A DNA stretch of 64,000 nt from Hymenolepis diminuta (taxonomy: Eukaryota > Platyhelminthes > Cestoda > Cyclophyllidea > Hymenolepididae): assembly GCA_900708905.1 (NCBI GenBank), contig CAADRB010000001.1, positions 6,441,744 through 6,505,743 of the forward strand, written 5' to 3'. Position 1 is the first letter of the stretch. Each line of letters starts with the position of its first letter. The position numbers and the translations under genes are program-made. Of this stretch, positions 24,639 to 39,600 are shown piece by piece. Below the pieces are notes generated by a model. It made no database searches and had not been told where the DNA came from. It saw only the letters and a program-made list of their open reading frames with translations.

Positions 24639-27600
24639 ATGAGCCTGTGGAAGCGAATTCAGCGGATTGGCATGAAAGCCGCCAAATTTCAGTTCACTAT
24701 TTCGTTGGAGGAGTTAACAGTAACTTTTGAAAAGGATTATTGTCCCAAGGGAATCGTTATTGTCTTTACTCGCAGAGGCAGGCGTTGTACGTCAAAAGTA
24801 ATTAGTAAAATACTACACTTTGGTTTATTAAAATAGTTTAAGCAGCTCATTTTACAAATACTTACTTATTTATAATTTTTTTAGGCTGTGAATTTGCATA
24901 ACTCGGACGCAGATGAGGCCTCGCTGATTTATACCTGGACCTTACCGGACAACTTGGAAGTTATAACAACTCTTTACCGCAATGAGAATAGCATTGCCTT
25001 TGAAGATAAGGAATGGACATTCCAAATAGAGGATGTAAGTTTTTATTTTGGAATTCTTTCTGCCTTTTCTAATGCTTTCGCTGTTTTCAGCATATTTGAT
25101 TGATTATAGCTATCGTTATTGCTTCAGAATAGACGGACACATAGGCACCGTCCATTTGAAATGAATTTAAGCGTACTTTTGTCGATCTGTTGAATGTTGA
25201 ATGAATGGTGAGTATGCGTTGAAGTTGGTGATAACTGCCGCTCTAATGTATATTAATTAACCTTAGGTAAATTTTACACATGGGAGTTACGCGTGTGATC
25301 GTGATTTTATTCATTTGTAGTTCTCTTTGATATGGGCCGAATCTGCACAATTGCCAGTCGGTTTAGAAAGGGATTATGACAAAGACAAATGAAGAAAAGT
25401 CTTACATGCACAAGTGTTAATGAAATAGCATTACCAATTCTCGTTATTTGAGGTGGGAAATAAACACAATTGTAGGCACTCCAAGTTATACACTCTCCAT
25501 TCGTATATAAAAACACTGCCTCTTTTGTAAGAAAAATGGTTCAGTTCCCATTTCATCATATTGTCATTAGTTATGTCATATATACTCCTGTATATATAGG
25601 AACTTGATGGGCGACTGGACTACTTTTGAAGTTTTAAAATTGGAATAAGAGGTCTTAGGTCATTTATATTCATTTGGTCGAGTTTGAGAGCAGACATCTG
25701 GTCCTCATTATTGATTGTCGATATTGTCGGTATGCATTATGCCATAAAGACGGCGCTGGTCATTAATGGTCAAATTTATACTTGTCTTTATCAATGTTCT
25801 CTTTTTAAAGTAGTCGAGCAATAGCAATAGTAGTAATAGTAAATGTCGACAGATGTCATTTATTTTCACTCTCAATTAAATAAAAAAAATGAAATAAGTC
25901 TTTCGAAAAAGAATTTTCACTAATATTCAGGACAGGTTCGTGGATATATTATTTATTAGAAATCTGAAGGCCTAAAAGATATCCAATCATGAGAGTTCTT
26001 TATTGTTAAAATAGTCACTATTAGTCTATACATTGATCAAATCAGTTGCTAAGTGATCTCTAATGCGCCCTGCCACATTCAATCCATATAATTTAGTATC
26101 ATCATGCCTTCTTGGCCTTTGGAAGAAAAAGTGATTTGAAGTGGTACGGTTTACCATCCTAATCAGTGAACCGATTGACAGGAATCGCACATCGTGGATG
26201 AGAATTTCCTCAATAATCTTGGGAGAGAAATTATAAAATTTGCATTTCCGAAAATGTATCAGTGCACTAGGTGAATGTTGTATAAGCTCCTCGGTTTCCT
26301 ACACTGCTTTCTCACAATGAAAAATTTTAATTTTTTTCCTTACTTTGGGTTATAATATGGTAAATGTTTTTTTTCATTTTGTATTGTTTTAATCGGAAAC
26401 TAATATTGTTTTTATAACAATTTTTTTTAAATTCAGAAGGAAATTCAATTCGCCTAGTGGCTACGATGTTAAAGAACCTAGGGTTTCTTTAATAACAATG
26501 AATCAGAAAGGTTTTTAACGGTATTCTATACATGTTGTGTTTTTGGTTTAGGATATCTGTACAACCGAAGAGGGATATCATCTTATTTTTCGTTCTCAAC
26601 AGTCAGATTTTGGCCTTAAGTCTTCTTGTATTCTAAATTTTACTCAATATCTTCTCCATTTTCACTAGCAGCGTTAAAACCAATTTATAGGGTGATCATT
26701 GTAACTCTCTAGCCCATTTAGGAAAGTGTTTCCTACACTCATTTCTGCTAGAAAGGTAGCATCATGGATCGTCTCTGGTAAGAAACTCAAATTCTACCAC
26801 TGTTAGCAAGGCTGACTGCTCTGATCAAGATTCGTGGAAGACAGGGATAGTGAAAGTATAACTTATACTATTTCAGTATAGTATAACCTTATATGATTAT
26901 CCTCCACGGTACATTTTAGAAGACGTCTCTTTCTAATATGAGTTTTGGCTAAAGTCGTATCTTGTTCAGTTGGTATTTCAAACTGCGTTTTCACAAGGTT
27001 TAAACTAAAAGTCTTAGTAATTATTTGAAACAGATCTCAGATTTTTAAAAAATATTTCTCCCTTACGATTTATAATAACCTCTTTTTAACTCAGGATTGG
27101 GGACTTCAAGCTTTATATATTAACATAAAATATAGTCAATCAATGAGGGGCTTTCTTGAGTAGTTTTACTTTATGTAAATTATCAGTCTTCGGATTCCTC
27201 CGTTGACATCAGTAGTATATCGTCCTTTCCTCTCTAGATTGGTGTATCTGCGGAGGACTTTAAAGAGGTACCTACTAATGCTACAACTCGTCGTCGAGTG
27301 CTGGCCACTCGTAACCTGAATCTGGCCGAATTCGCCTCCGCCCTTCCTACACAGAATAATCTTAAGGTCATCCTGCGTGCAGCTTCCAAAAGGGTCTCCT
27401 CTGCTACTCTCTTCTTCACTCTTCATGGGCTCATGCTTCGATCCGGGGAAGCTACGTGAGTTTGAACTATATTTATCTGTTGCACTATTTATAAATGATT
27501 TAGTATATATGAAAGTTGAATTGCACTAAAAAAATCGTTATTCACGCGGGGACGCACTTAGAATAACTCGTAATGAAGACTGAACACTAAGACGAGCACG

Positions 27601-30600
27601 AACGAACATGTCCGCTATGTTACAGTCATATAAGCTGGATAAGATCATGTAAGATCTTCCTGCTTTGTTCGGCTCTTGGAAGAAAAATATGAACTGAAGT
27701 TGGAAGACCGACCATCTTAATCATTCAGCCGACGTCTTGCAAAGGTATTCGTTCTGGAGTCCAAAATATTAAACATGAGATTTGAATTCTCGAAAGTTAA
27801 ATACCTATTGAGTAAATGTTTTATCTACAGAGATATGACTCTTGATACCCTTGTTCTATTCTGAACAATTTTTCGACCTCCTCCCCTTTATACTTTATCG
27901 AACTTCGTTGCTATCCGATTTTGGTTGCTTTACCACTTTAATAACTTGCTCAGCCGCTCACTTTGTAGAACTAAAACTAGTCAGATTCTAAGAAAAGGAA
28001 GAAGTACTGCAGCTCAGCCACCTGTCCACTATTGAGAAAATAAATATATATAGGATTATATAGAGGATAGATGATTGGCTGACTGGCCGACCAATAGCTA
28101 GAGCGGTGGATTCTTCACTGGTGGTCTTATGTATCAAAGTTGGAGCGTTGAAGTCCAGCAATCGATAGTTCAGTACATGAGAGATGAGCTTACAAGTGCA
28201 CTTATTGTACTCGATGCAGTTCCCCGAAAGTATTCAATTTGGCGTCCTAACACCACAATGAAAATTGTAAAAATTGTTTGTCTTTGATAGCGATGCTAAT
28301 GCCATTTAAAAATAATACATTTAAAGTCAAAACATACCTTACTGTGAATTCTCCCTACCATATCTAACTTGATTTTTGAACTCGATTCCGTAGAATAATT
28401 GCAAGCATTTCACTTATGATCCTTTTTTTCTATATGAATCCCTTTACTGTAATAGAATGTTTTCGTTCGGAATGGTAAAATAAATGAATTTCTTGCTGAC
28501 TGAATAGCATTGTTTTATAACTGGTCATTTGACTGATGTAATTTATATTAAATTCGGCCAGATCAAATACATTTTATTAGAAAAAAGCAAGTATAAACCT
28601 TATTGAAAGCTTGGTTCACTTATCACATGACCTATATTGAGGTACTTGGACTACAATTCGGCATGATATTAACGATGCTATGATAGCAGAAGTACTGTGC
28701 TACTTATATTCTGAAATCAGGCGTCTTTATAATGGAATTGATCTTAAAGAATTAAATTGGTTGTGTTTGATGTGAATTACTATAAATAATTAACTAACCA
28801 TTTGCGTACTTATACATATAAATTAACGGGCTGTCACATACTTTCTATGTGGAAGGCAGGTGAAAAAGTCAACACAATTTATGTATTGTTCACTGCGACA
28901 CATTCCTAATTTCCAAAGTTCGGATTTCAAAATTTAATATAAGGTAGCACGTTGAGTCCAAGGGGTAGTTCTCTCACCAATAAAGTATCTTTAATATATG
29001 ACAGTAGGTGTTGACAGTTGGAAGAAAAATGAGAAGTGTCAGTAATGAGCGTGAACAACCCAGATAGTGATTAAAAGACTTATTGAGGTACGATAAAACG
29101 GTTGACACATTTTATATCTATTTTTCGTCGATGAACAACCGATATAACAATCGTTGACTAATAAACAAGTTTCGCAGAAGTGAGCCAGTGTGCACGCTAC
29201 AGATCCTATGTGGCAGGTCATGCCCTCTCAATAAACCTTCTCTTCTAACTGCCAAGAGCGGCTAGCTGGTATTAGCTAGGATAATATGCTGTATGTATCT
29301 AGTTGTTTTTGTTGAGGTTTTAATTCATATTTCCTTGTTCTGCCTCAGCGATGAAGACATGATATCCCTGGCTTCCTCAATGTCCCTTACCTACGCTCCC
29401 TCCTCAGCTTACGGCATGATGGGCAGTAGTCGATTTGGCAGTGATTCACCCATTCCAGAAGCTGCAAATAGTCCCACTGATGATTTCACTAACATCACCC
29501 ATCAACTTCAGGCCCTTGAAAGGTGTCCAGATCTCCAAGAGGTGGATGAAGAGAACGAGAAGAACGAATTTCCTACCGGGAATAAGAATGAGACTAAAGG
29601 TAAGCGGTCCTTTATGCTCTTATGATTGTTTTTTTTTATGGCAAAGTATAAAAGATTGACATTCGTTTGCCTTGAGTAAACACTATTATTTTAAAATTTA
29701 TAGTCATGTCAACTTCATTAATTTAAGGTTGTAAGTAGCTGAATGTAAGATTTTTTTCCTTCTCAACAATTGGAAGATAAAATAAATTGATGTGGCAAGA
29801 CTGACCGTCATGATTATAGAACGGGTAAATAAACAATGGACATTGTGGTGAAGCATTTGCTGCAGTCCAGGGGGGACAAATCATGAAATTTAAATTTTGG
29901 GACGTGAACTACCCATTGTAAACCCGAATCTTAGAAAATCAAATGAAGTAAGACTCTTTAATATCCTAACGTTGTTCTCGATTCATCTTTTTAATCTCTT
30001 CCCCTTTATCGCTTCTTAGACTTTCTGTATTTCGATGTCAGTTGCTTCCCACAAGTAAAACGTGTAAATTATTTTTTTATCACTGCGGGTATTAATAATA
30101 AGAAAGGTTACTAAATTTAAATTTATGTCATGCTTTTAATTAAATTAATAGCAATTACTTTGCTTTTAGTTTACAATTTATTTACTGTCCCCTTCATATC
30201 CAAATTTTAGAAAGTACGATTATGGTTATAAATTTGTGAAAATATGATCCCCTCTTGATCATTTATTGGACCTGCCGTTAACTGATTTCAATTTGCTTCT
30301 TCAATTAAAACCGTAATTGTGTGTAATGAGAAAAATACAATTGTTATACACGGCGAGCCTCTAAACAAAAGGATGGTTGGTGCGATTCAAGCAGTGTCTG
30401 ACAGATTTAGGAGTAAGTCAAGAATCAGTCTTACTGCGTCTGGGTTCAGGTTGTATACGGAATCATTTTATTATTTTATATATTAAGTTATTTTTTATCA
30501 TTTCTATAGCGAAATCCCCTGTTGCATGATTCTATGAGATTTCGTAACCGCCCCATTTTTGCATATGCCATAAAACGACCTTCAATAGGTTAAAAGAGTC

Positions 30601-33600
30601 TCTCCATTTGTGGAATGTCTGTGCTTTGTTGATTTTCTACACACCAATGGCTTCTCATCTTACTTCTATTTATGAGGAGTCGTGAATCTTTCCCGCCTTT
30701 ATAATTGTATAGTGGGAATTAAATGACACTTTCAATACGTGCGCAACTATGATTCAGTATAATTTAATCCTGAACTAAACTGCAATAAAGATAATCTAAA
30801 TACTTCTTGTAGGCTATGAGAAAGCAAAGAAAAGCTCTTGCAAGCAATGGTTGATATTGCCGTAAAGTATGAGAGAAAAGAGGCGAATATTAGTGGGCTA
30901 AATTTCATAATCGACAGATTGCGTTCATCATTCTAGAATGAACAATAAATATGAATTTATAATGAAATAAATCATTTCTTTCATACTGAAATACAACAAA
31001 TGGGATTGTGGAAATACTGATGACAATGGAAGTATGAGAAAGTTATTGGTTGAGCGTTGTGCATTAAGATGTCTTCCTAAATGTAATTTTAATGTCTTAA
31101 TGTCCCTCAATTAAGGTTAAATAAACATAAACATTCCAGAGGCTTTTTATTTTCTCTTTACGCAATTTCCATTTTGAAAATAAAATAAATCTTTGATATA
31201 AGTATGAATATTCATCAGACAACTCTTTGTTTTGATTATGATGGTTATTTTGATATATCGTTTGCTGCCTATCCTGGATCTAAAATAACGTATTTCTTGA
31301 AGAATCTTCTGCGTAAATCACAAGAAAGTTGGCCATTCATGATTTCGCACTCTCCCGACTAACTTAAACCTATAACACTATCCACATTGGCTGTTTTGGT
31401 TCATGCAACTCGTCAGGCCAGTGGTTATTAAAAAGGAAGATGAGCTTGGTGATGGAGATGACCGAGAATAAAAATCTTGAGCCCTTAGTTATTTCTTAAT
31501 ACAGAACAAAGTTACAGAATAAGAGGATCGGGATGTCTGTTTGCAAATGATTGGGAACACATGAACTAATCTTCACACGGATACCTTCCTCCCAATCATT
31601 AAGGTCAATATGTACATTGAGCACTGACCTTGAATTCTACCTGCGCCTGTCTTACCCTCATAAACTACGATAGGTCATCTGCAGATTAGGATAGCTCCAT
31701 GCCCACAGATTGGCTGACTATGTTATGTTCCGTCTTAGTTCTACCCTTATTCGCCCTAGATAAAATAAATTACCTTCATAATAGTACAATACCGTAGATA
31801 GTTGTCATTTTCGTTTGATAATTATTCGAACATTCCTTCCGGTCTGTATTTATTCCGCCCTGCTCAGCTTAATATTGTTAAGCTGTAAGCGGCTGATTAC
31901 AATTGAATTCGTGTTACCCCAGCTACCGCCGGGTATAAAATGCGTCCGAAAATCTTCGACAAAATCTTTGGTAAGTCGTTGGCAACTAGTTAGCAATACG
32001 CTATTTGTATTTGTTTATTTGATTAAGTGTTTGACTGTTATGTGTATAATATTAAGCTACGTCGCCATTGATATGACGGTATGAGGTCACTTATATATTC
32101 GAGACAGTCCATTAAGGTTATATAATGGCTGCTGCAGCTGGGATCCAGAGGAGGAAGTGAGAAGATTTGTAACCCAAAAAGGCTTCTCTTTGACCCTTTA
32201 TTAGGGATGACACTCGTTTGGGATTGATTAGCTGTCCATTCGCCCAATAATTTAGCAGTGCTGATATGGAAGGAGCACCATTCATTTACCTTAGTAAAGG
32301 TTATTTTCAAACCACATTCGTCTTAAAAGTACATTTGGAGCACTATGACTCACCGACCATATAGTTCAATAACGTTTGTGCCGATGCATTCTAATCTCAA
32401 ATCATGTCCACCCACACACGGATATATTGGATTTATTCTTTGTACTCCCATAATTGGTAGTACATTCTCCTTGCTTGTCTCATTTGCCCAAGTGACTTGT
32501 ATATGCTATCCTTGTATTTACGGACTCTTGTCTACTGATACGGTTTTCTCTCCCGTCCTCTCATTTTTCTCTTTTCACTGTTCCAGTCTCTCATCTCTCA
32601 TTTTCTCATATGTTAACCGCTGTTGTACGATCGACTTTGGTCAGTACCCAATCCTTGGCGTTCTCTTTTGGGAGCTGTATTTGTCTGCTGTCAGCTATAG
32701 TTTGGCTTCTACAGTGTTAATTTCCAGGTAGTAAGAGTAGTAATTGAAACATCCAGTGACCTAGTGATCAGCATGTACGTCTGACCTGTTAGAAGTTACA
32801 AGATCAATGCTCATCGGTTCACATCCAGTGATGTGGGGTTAATCTTGATTAATAACAGAGGTGGTAGAATGCGAGTTTCGTATAAGAACGACTCTAATAT
32901 ATCTTTCCTTCACCCAAGTCAATTGTTGTGAGACTTATTTAGTAACCCAGAAAGGAATTCCGTTCACAGAAGTTTCTTATTAATTCTGCTCTGGGCATGA
33001 AAAATGTTTAATTCCGCTTCCTATCCGTGTGTAACAATGCTATTTAATTATTGATATGATATGTCTCTTGTACATCTAAACAGACCCAGCTACTCACCGT
33101 TTAATTACGAAATTATTACTCATCTTTTTTGTTGTTTGCTCCGTCATTGTTTGAGAAGGGGCTTCAAGTAATGCTCTAATGTTCTCTCATCTGCATCCAT
33201 ATCTTCTGAGTAGAATGTTGCTATCGGTACTTGCTCGTTACATTTTTTTATAATTTATATTGGGTTTCTATGTTTAAAACCCTTTTAATCTGTTGACCGA
33301 GTATGGATTGTGTTATATGTAAGATATTGACCTATTCCAATTTAATATCGTTTCAAAATGTGTATAGCCTCCTGAAGATAACACTAAGGACAAATTTCCT
33401 GAACTAAATTTTTCGCACGCTTACGACAGTGAGTATTTACCTTACCTTAATAAAGCTACGACTACGCAAACTCCAGAAAGAAGGGGGTTTGTAACTCAAG
33501 CGTCTGGTTTTCATTGAGAAAAGCAAATATACTTATATAGGATTAGGTATTTGATTAATGATTGGCTGACTAGTTGATCAGTATTGGTAGCGATACCTTC

Positions 33601-36600
33601 TTCGCTGGTGGTATTTCGTAGTAACCCCATAATAAGTAGTTCAGTACGTGGGAGTTGGACTTATGAGTGTACTGAATGCACTCTTAGTGTTTTCGCTCGA
33701 ATGCACCAAAAATATAAGATTGGGCTTCCTAACATTCACTTTTGCATCTTTCATAAATGTTGTGATAACTGACATTAAAGGTAAAGTAAATTAGAGATAT
33801 GGTATTTAGTGTCATCTGTGGTCTTTGATTCGTTGACCACCTTAGCTGATGCTAAATACGACTGACGATTAATCCGATTATCTTGTCTTTACAAAGATCA
33901 GGATTTTTGTAAATGTTATAAATTGAGGTGAACGATTAAGAACACATAGATAAACCTACATTTCTGTTGGTAGTTTGTCTAACCGTGACTAGCTTTGAGC
34001 ACTGTCTGCGTTTGTCATGCGCTTCATATTAAATTTCCCAAGCCACTAAGCAAAGTGTTCCCAATACTTGATCTGGATTGAGAGGAGTTATTATTGAAGC
34101 TGCTCTTTTGAGAAATCTACCAACCCTTTTATTGACCGGAACTAACTGCAAGTACTGCTGGTCATTCACATACTGGACACGCACTGGTATGTGCTAATCT
34201 TGTGACCAGTACTCAGCTGGAGATTCAGAGAATTGCACGCCCACGGCTTAAATCCGTTGTGCAATGTTATGTTCCATTAAAGAAAAATGGTCCGAGACAG
34301 AAGTGGTTCCAAGAATATGATACCCAGGGACTACACGGAACGACAACTCTTGAGCGACTGTTGTGATGTTTTATTGTGCGTCCCTATTTGTATGCGTCAA
34401 TGTCTGGCTCTCATGTTATCTCCTAATTGCTCCCTTCCATTCCCCACGTCTCTTTTCCCTGCTTCTCATCGTTATTTGGTTTCTATTCTTGTTATGACCA
34501 TAGTATCTCCGTAATCATGACCCAGACCCATTGTACTCACCGTTAATTGGTTTATCTCAATAAAGATTCATCCAATTCACTTCGTACATGTTCTTTCTGC
34601 CTCTTACTGTTAGTGTACCCAAAACATAACAACGACTACTGTCCCGCCTTGATCTGTGCCCTCTGTGGCTCGGTTCTTGGACTCATGTTAACCCCTTGTT
34701 CTTTAACTATTTCACCTTATTTGAAATGCATGTGAAGTTTGATAGACTCTAACGCTAGTCGTTCCTGTTGAGGTTTTGCCATTTTAATTTCTTTCATTAC
34801 TTTCCTTTAGTTTCTAGAATTCCCATTCACTATGGTATTCGATTTGTATTCACAAGAACTGCAAAAAAGTGAGAGTGTTAGAGTTTCTTTATTAATGGCA
34901 AATAGAAAATTTAGTCTGGATCCCAGTTAGCTCAATTTTAAATTCATAACCGCTCATTTTTATTCAACATTATTGAATTTTTTTGCTTAAAATTACCCTA
35001 AAAAGATTTCTTCATCTTATTTTTATTTTCTTTAGGTGCTCAAAATTCACAAGCAATGAACATTGGTGACCTTCAAAATTCTTCTGCCTTACAAAACAGG
35101 TGTGTGATTTCTAATCCCCTTTTCTCTGTATTTTACACTTGCAATGACTGTCGATGTGCTGCACATGGGTTTATACAACACCTTACTGATTAAAGTCGTT
35201 ATATCATAATTTAGATTTCGAATGACTTTTGCATATTTTACATGACTAATGTTGCCCATAACTCCCTAATAGAATTTGAATTTTCTGTTAATGATCGAAT
35301 TTCGACGGAGTCATTTTGAAAATGGATGCTGCTGATACCGGTAACATAATTTTTTTCCTTGCGCATAGTCATTTCAATTTGACTATGTGCTACACATGTT
35401 GAGACTTTATACCCTTTAGCCTCTATCTGCAACATTCAGCACACCATTTTAAGAAAATCCGGTTCTAGATATTTTTTCGTTGTGATGCAGATCGAATTAG
35501 TGAATAAATGTAATCTGATGAATGCCAATAGGCTTTATATTAGAATGTGAATGCTTTTAAGCCATGTTTAACGCAATATGCTCCCACATATGTGGAATTA
35601 AATACGAACACAATTAACCAAAATTGAAGCCACTACTGAATTTTGCATTTTCAGTCGGATATCGCAGCCAAATAGGTGATAAAGCGCTTTCTAACTTTTT
35701 GCAAGACAGACTTATATCATCCCCTTTATTTACTAAAGCCTCTGTCTGTTGTAATTTGTCCTCTCTTGATGGTAGATTATTCTTTGATCGGTATCTTACC
35801 CGTGGGTATTCGTGTCAGACACTGTATACGGTGGTTGATGTTTCGAGAATGTGTGAACAATAATTGGGCCTGATTTGTATAATTAATAATAGAAATAAGT
35901 CCATTTATGAAAAAAGTATTAAGGATATGAAATGGACAAAGGAAGCATAGCTTTCAAGTTCCTGTACATTATTTATGTTTATTAGAACTCGACTCGTTAG
36001 CGGCTTTCTCTCGAAGCCATTTGGGTCTGTAAACAAAAGCGAGATATCGCCGATAAACACTGGATAATCACAGTTCACTTACTTCACAAATGACGTATTT
36101 TGAAAATAGGTTGAGGAAAATCGGATTCAAACAGATTTGAGTTTCACAAATTCAACGGAATTTATCAGCTATTGCTTAACATTTTGAGTGCGATTCAGAA
36201 TTCTTAATTAAACTTGCTAATTTATTATTTAAAATAATAACTTAAAGGTTATTGTAATGACGGCTATTTTGTACTGACGGATTTTCATTTTAGCCAAACC
36301 GAAAACCAGGCCAAAGTCACCTCCCAGACAGGACAGGATTTGTTAACTTGGTGTCAGGAGGTCACTGCCGGTTACCCTACCGTTAAAATAAAGGATCTCA
36401 CAATCTGTTTCCGGTCGGGTCTCGCCCTCTGTGCAATAATTCACCATTTCCAACCTGAAGCCATGTAAGCTGTTTTAATTAATGCATTAGTTTTGTTCAA
36501 CTTGCCACACGTCAAAGATATGAATTTTGGTTAATGGCAATCTAAAACTTGTTTGTCATTTCGTCAGCATAACTACAGTAATTTAGTGCGTATTCAATGA

Positions 36601-39600
36601 CTAAATGCCCGTAATAGAGTAGCCAAATGGAAGATTTTCTATTAGGGTTTCTTAATACGTGGCGGTTTCAGTCATTTTAGGATGTATAATTCGCACGCCA
36701 CCTTTTCATTGGGTTTTGAATTCAAAACTATAGGTAGTCTTTGGTAGTAACTGGAAATGAACGATCAAAATACAAGTTGGAATCATTAAAACGACGTCAG
36801 TTAGTTCAGGTAAGACTTGAACAAGCTCCGCGTTTGCCATGAAAATGAGTCAGTGAATTAAGGAAATAAACATGCTCTCAGATTCACCAACTTGTGATAC
36901 CGGGCTCTCATTTTTGCATCACATGCTAAACTCCCTTGGTGACTTGATTATGGTTGACTTCTCCTGTTGTCAAACCCATCTCGCTTGTCTACCTAAATAG
37001 TTGCGATGACCACTGTATAATACGATGTGATATGTTGAAGTCGTGTTCTTTTCGAGGCCTTCTGATGTTTTATACATATTTCCCAATACGTAATAAGACC
37101 CATTTCAGATTTGCGATTTCTACTTTAGACTTACTTACTTTCAATCTACCATTGGATGAAGCTAATCCTATCTTTCCTTATTTCCTTTTAGTGGAGACTT
37201 TGAAGCGGTTCGTGCTCTGTGTCCAACCGAACGAGTCCGGCTAGCCTTCGACGCTGCTGGTCGTCTGGGTGTAGCGCGGGTCTTCGTGGACCCTTGTGAG
37301 GTCACTAGAGGTCGTGGGGGTGCACCTGACCGTCTCTCAATGATGACGTATCTCCACCAGTTGCGTACCGTCTTAACTGCCGCCGCTTCTGCAAAGGAGT
37401 TTGCTGAGGTGTCAGAAAGAGCCACTGCTAGTGTGGAAGTCAGTGATACACCAGTGGATGGTAATGATGAGTAAGCTATTTTGTATGCACCATTTGTATC
37501 TGAATGCAACGGTGTCCGTTGGCGTAGCCGGTTAGCACACTAGCTTGCAAGGTCAGGGGGTGGTCAAGGATTGGATAAACATCTGGTGAGCTAACCGCTT
37601 AGTTTAATAAAGGAAGTGGTAGAATTCGAGTTTCTCACCAAGGAGGCTTTCTGATGCTACCTCTTTACTCATGATGAGTGTCAGAAAACGTTTTCCTAAT
37701 TTCAAGGGTAATTTTACACAATCTCCAATGCTGTAAATCTCCATCTTAGGAAAATTTGAGTGGTAGCAATGAAATGCAGAGCTGCCAACTATTTGTGAAT
37801 GTCCGTCGAATAGAAAACTATGCCCTTGAACTATTGACAGGCTCCCCGGGCTCAATATTCAGCAGGAAATTTCAGTGTCCAATTTCTGTTTGTTTTAAGC
37901 TTTATACGAGACAAGGATGGTTGAAATGACACATCTCAGAATATAATCCTTGCTGTTGGTATCGGATTCGGTACGATCCTTTTCAAAATGATTATTTGAA
38001 AAGCAAAAGTATGTGTACTTCAGGCTGAGAAGAGAGGAATTTATCCAATTTCCCATGGATAAATCTCCCTACCTTTCCCCAAAGCTATCTGTTTTAGCTA
38101 TGCATCCGTTTGTCAGATTAGTATATTGTATGCTATCCTTATTATTAAATGGGCATATATTTCCTAAACACACTTATAAGAGAAGTAAATGATGGCTTAT
38201 TATCTTATAGTCTACGGCGTCTAGCTGAGCCATTACTCATTTACCTTCTTATGATCTTAACCGCACAACCAGATGGAGTGATAGCAAGAGAGTATCGAGC
38301 AGTGTTCAGTGAGCAAGTACCAGAAACCTCGAGGAGTAAAGGGAGATGGATTCCTGCTTTACATATAATTTTAGAATTACACAGTATGTTTTTTGACAAA
38401 ATTGCTTTGTCTAATAGCATAGTTTCGAGATCATTGATTTGATTAATCGGTTTTCGATACCCTTCATTTTCAGTAATCTAGATTAACATCAAGGTTGTAT
38501 TGATATCGTTCCCTCAATTTACTTACGTGAAGATATAAAGTTCTATAGAAAATACCCGTGAATTTAGGAAAGTGAAATTGATCAACACTTAATACATTAA
38601 TCTTAGTTATCACATATTCTTAAGTTTTCGCCTAATTTTATCCCAATCGTATATCGTTTCCATCGAATTTGTGTTTGTCTGGGATCCGTTTGTCTACTAG
38701 ATTGATTTCTAGGCTACGGTTGGTTTTCAGATCACCAATTAAGATTATGCTACTTATTTTAAAATAATTAATAGGTTTATGCTCACTATTTCTCCTTACT
38801 TTCCCTTCTACAGAGGCCACGAGAAAGAGGAAGAAAAGACTACAGACCCTGCAGAGAAATCCAAGGGAAAGAAGAAGAAGCAGAGAGTAAATTAAAACCT
38901 GATTTATTACCTTCAAATTTGTTACTTTTTTACGTTAACTGCTGTTGTTGTAATCATCGTCCTCTAGTTCAATTCTGGTAGTGGAAGTGCTTCAGAACGC
39001 TACGAACAGTTGCTTACTAAGGCACGAAATCTCCTTGAGTCCACAAAGACTTCGGACAAAACTGATTCTTCCGTGGCTAGCGAAAATGCTGATGTAAACG
39101 CAGAATCAAGCGCAATTTCGTCTGAGAAAAAGGGTGATTTTTTAACTATGTTACTTATAAATCACGAGTAGGTAGTATCTTACACGCTGTTTCACTGTAC
39201 AGAAAGTGATCATTCGACCACTGGCAACATGAAGACACGCAAATTGAAGATATCCAATCTCAAACTCTTCTCTGATGGCATGGAAGTGCATTTATCTCCC
39301 GATAGTTCCCCTCGAAAATCATCCTCAACTTCCGCTTCCTCGAAGCCTTCAACTGTAAGTCAATTCCCGCTTTTCTTTATGTTTCTTCATAACAATCCCC
39401 TCATTGATGATTTCTTACGTTTTTCGTTTTAGCCCTCCTTCAGTAAGTCCCTTCTCAATCATTTACTTAAAAACTCACATGTTTCTACCATTTTAATTAA
39501 CATCAATGTGTCGCTTTTGGTTACATTTAATAAAAAAATTATTGCCTGTAGTCCAAAAGGCGGTTCTCTTTTGTGCATGGGGAATGAAGTTCATTCACTC

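Larger units (their letters stand above)
29600..35035. other. EHBP1 intron 4 (5.4 kb)
   Basis: This is the largest EHBP1 intron. It contains repeat copies of family 2 (29765-29945) and family 3 (33480-33770), and SINEs at 32745-32950 (+) and 34085-34262 (-). Open frames such as 31815-32084 and 32345-32731 are pyrimidine-driven, hydrophobic and without recognisable domains. I treat them as chance frames, but a poorly conserved linker exon cannot be excluded. Confidence 0.6.

Noticed and set aside
31815..32731. Series of plus-strand open frames in EHBP1 intron 4
   Set aside because: The peptides are hydrophobic and Ser/Leu/Phe-rich as expected from pyrimidine-rich DNA, and EHBP1 phases are satisfied without them.
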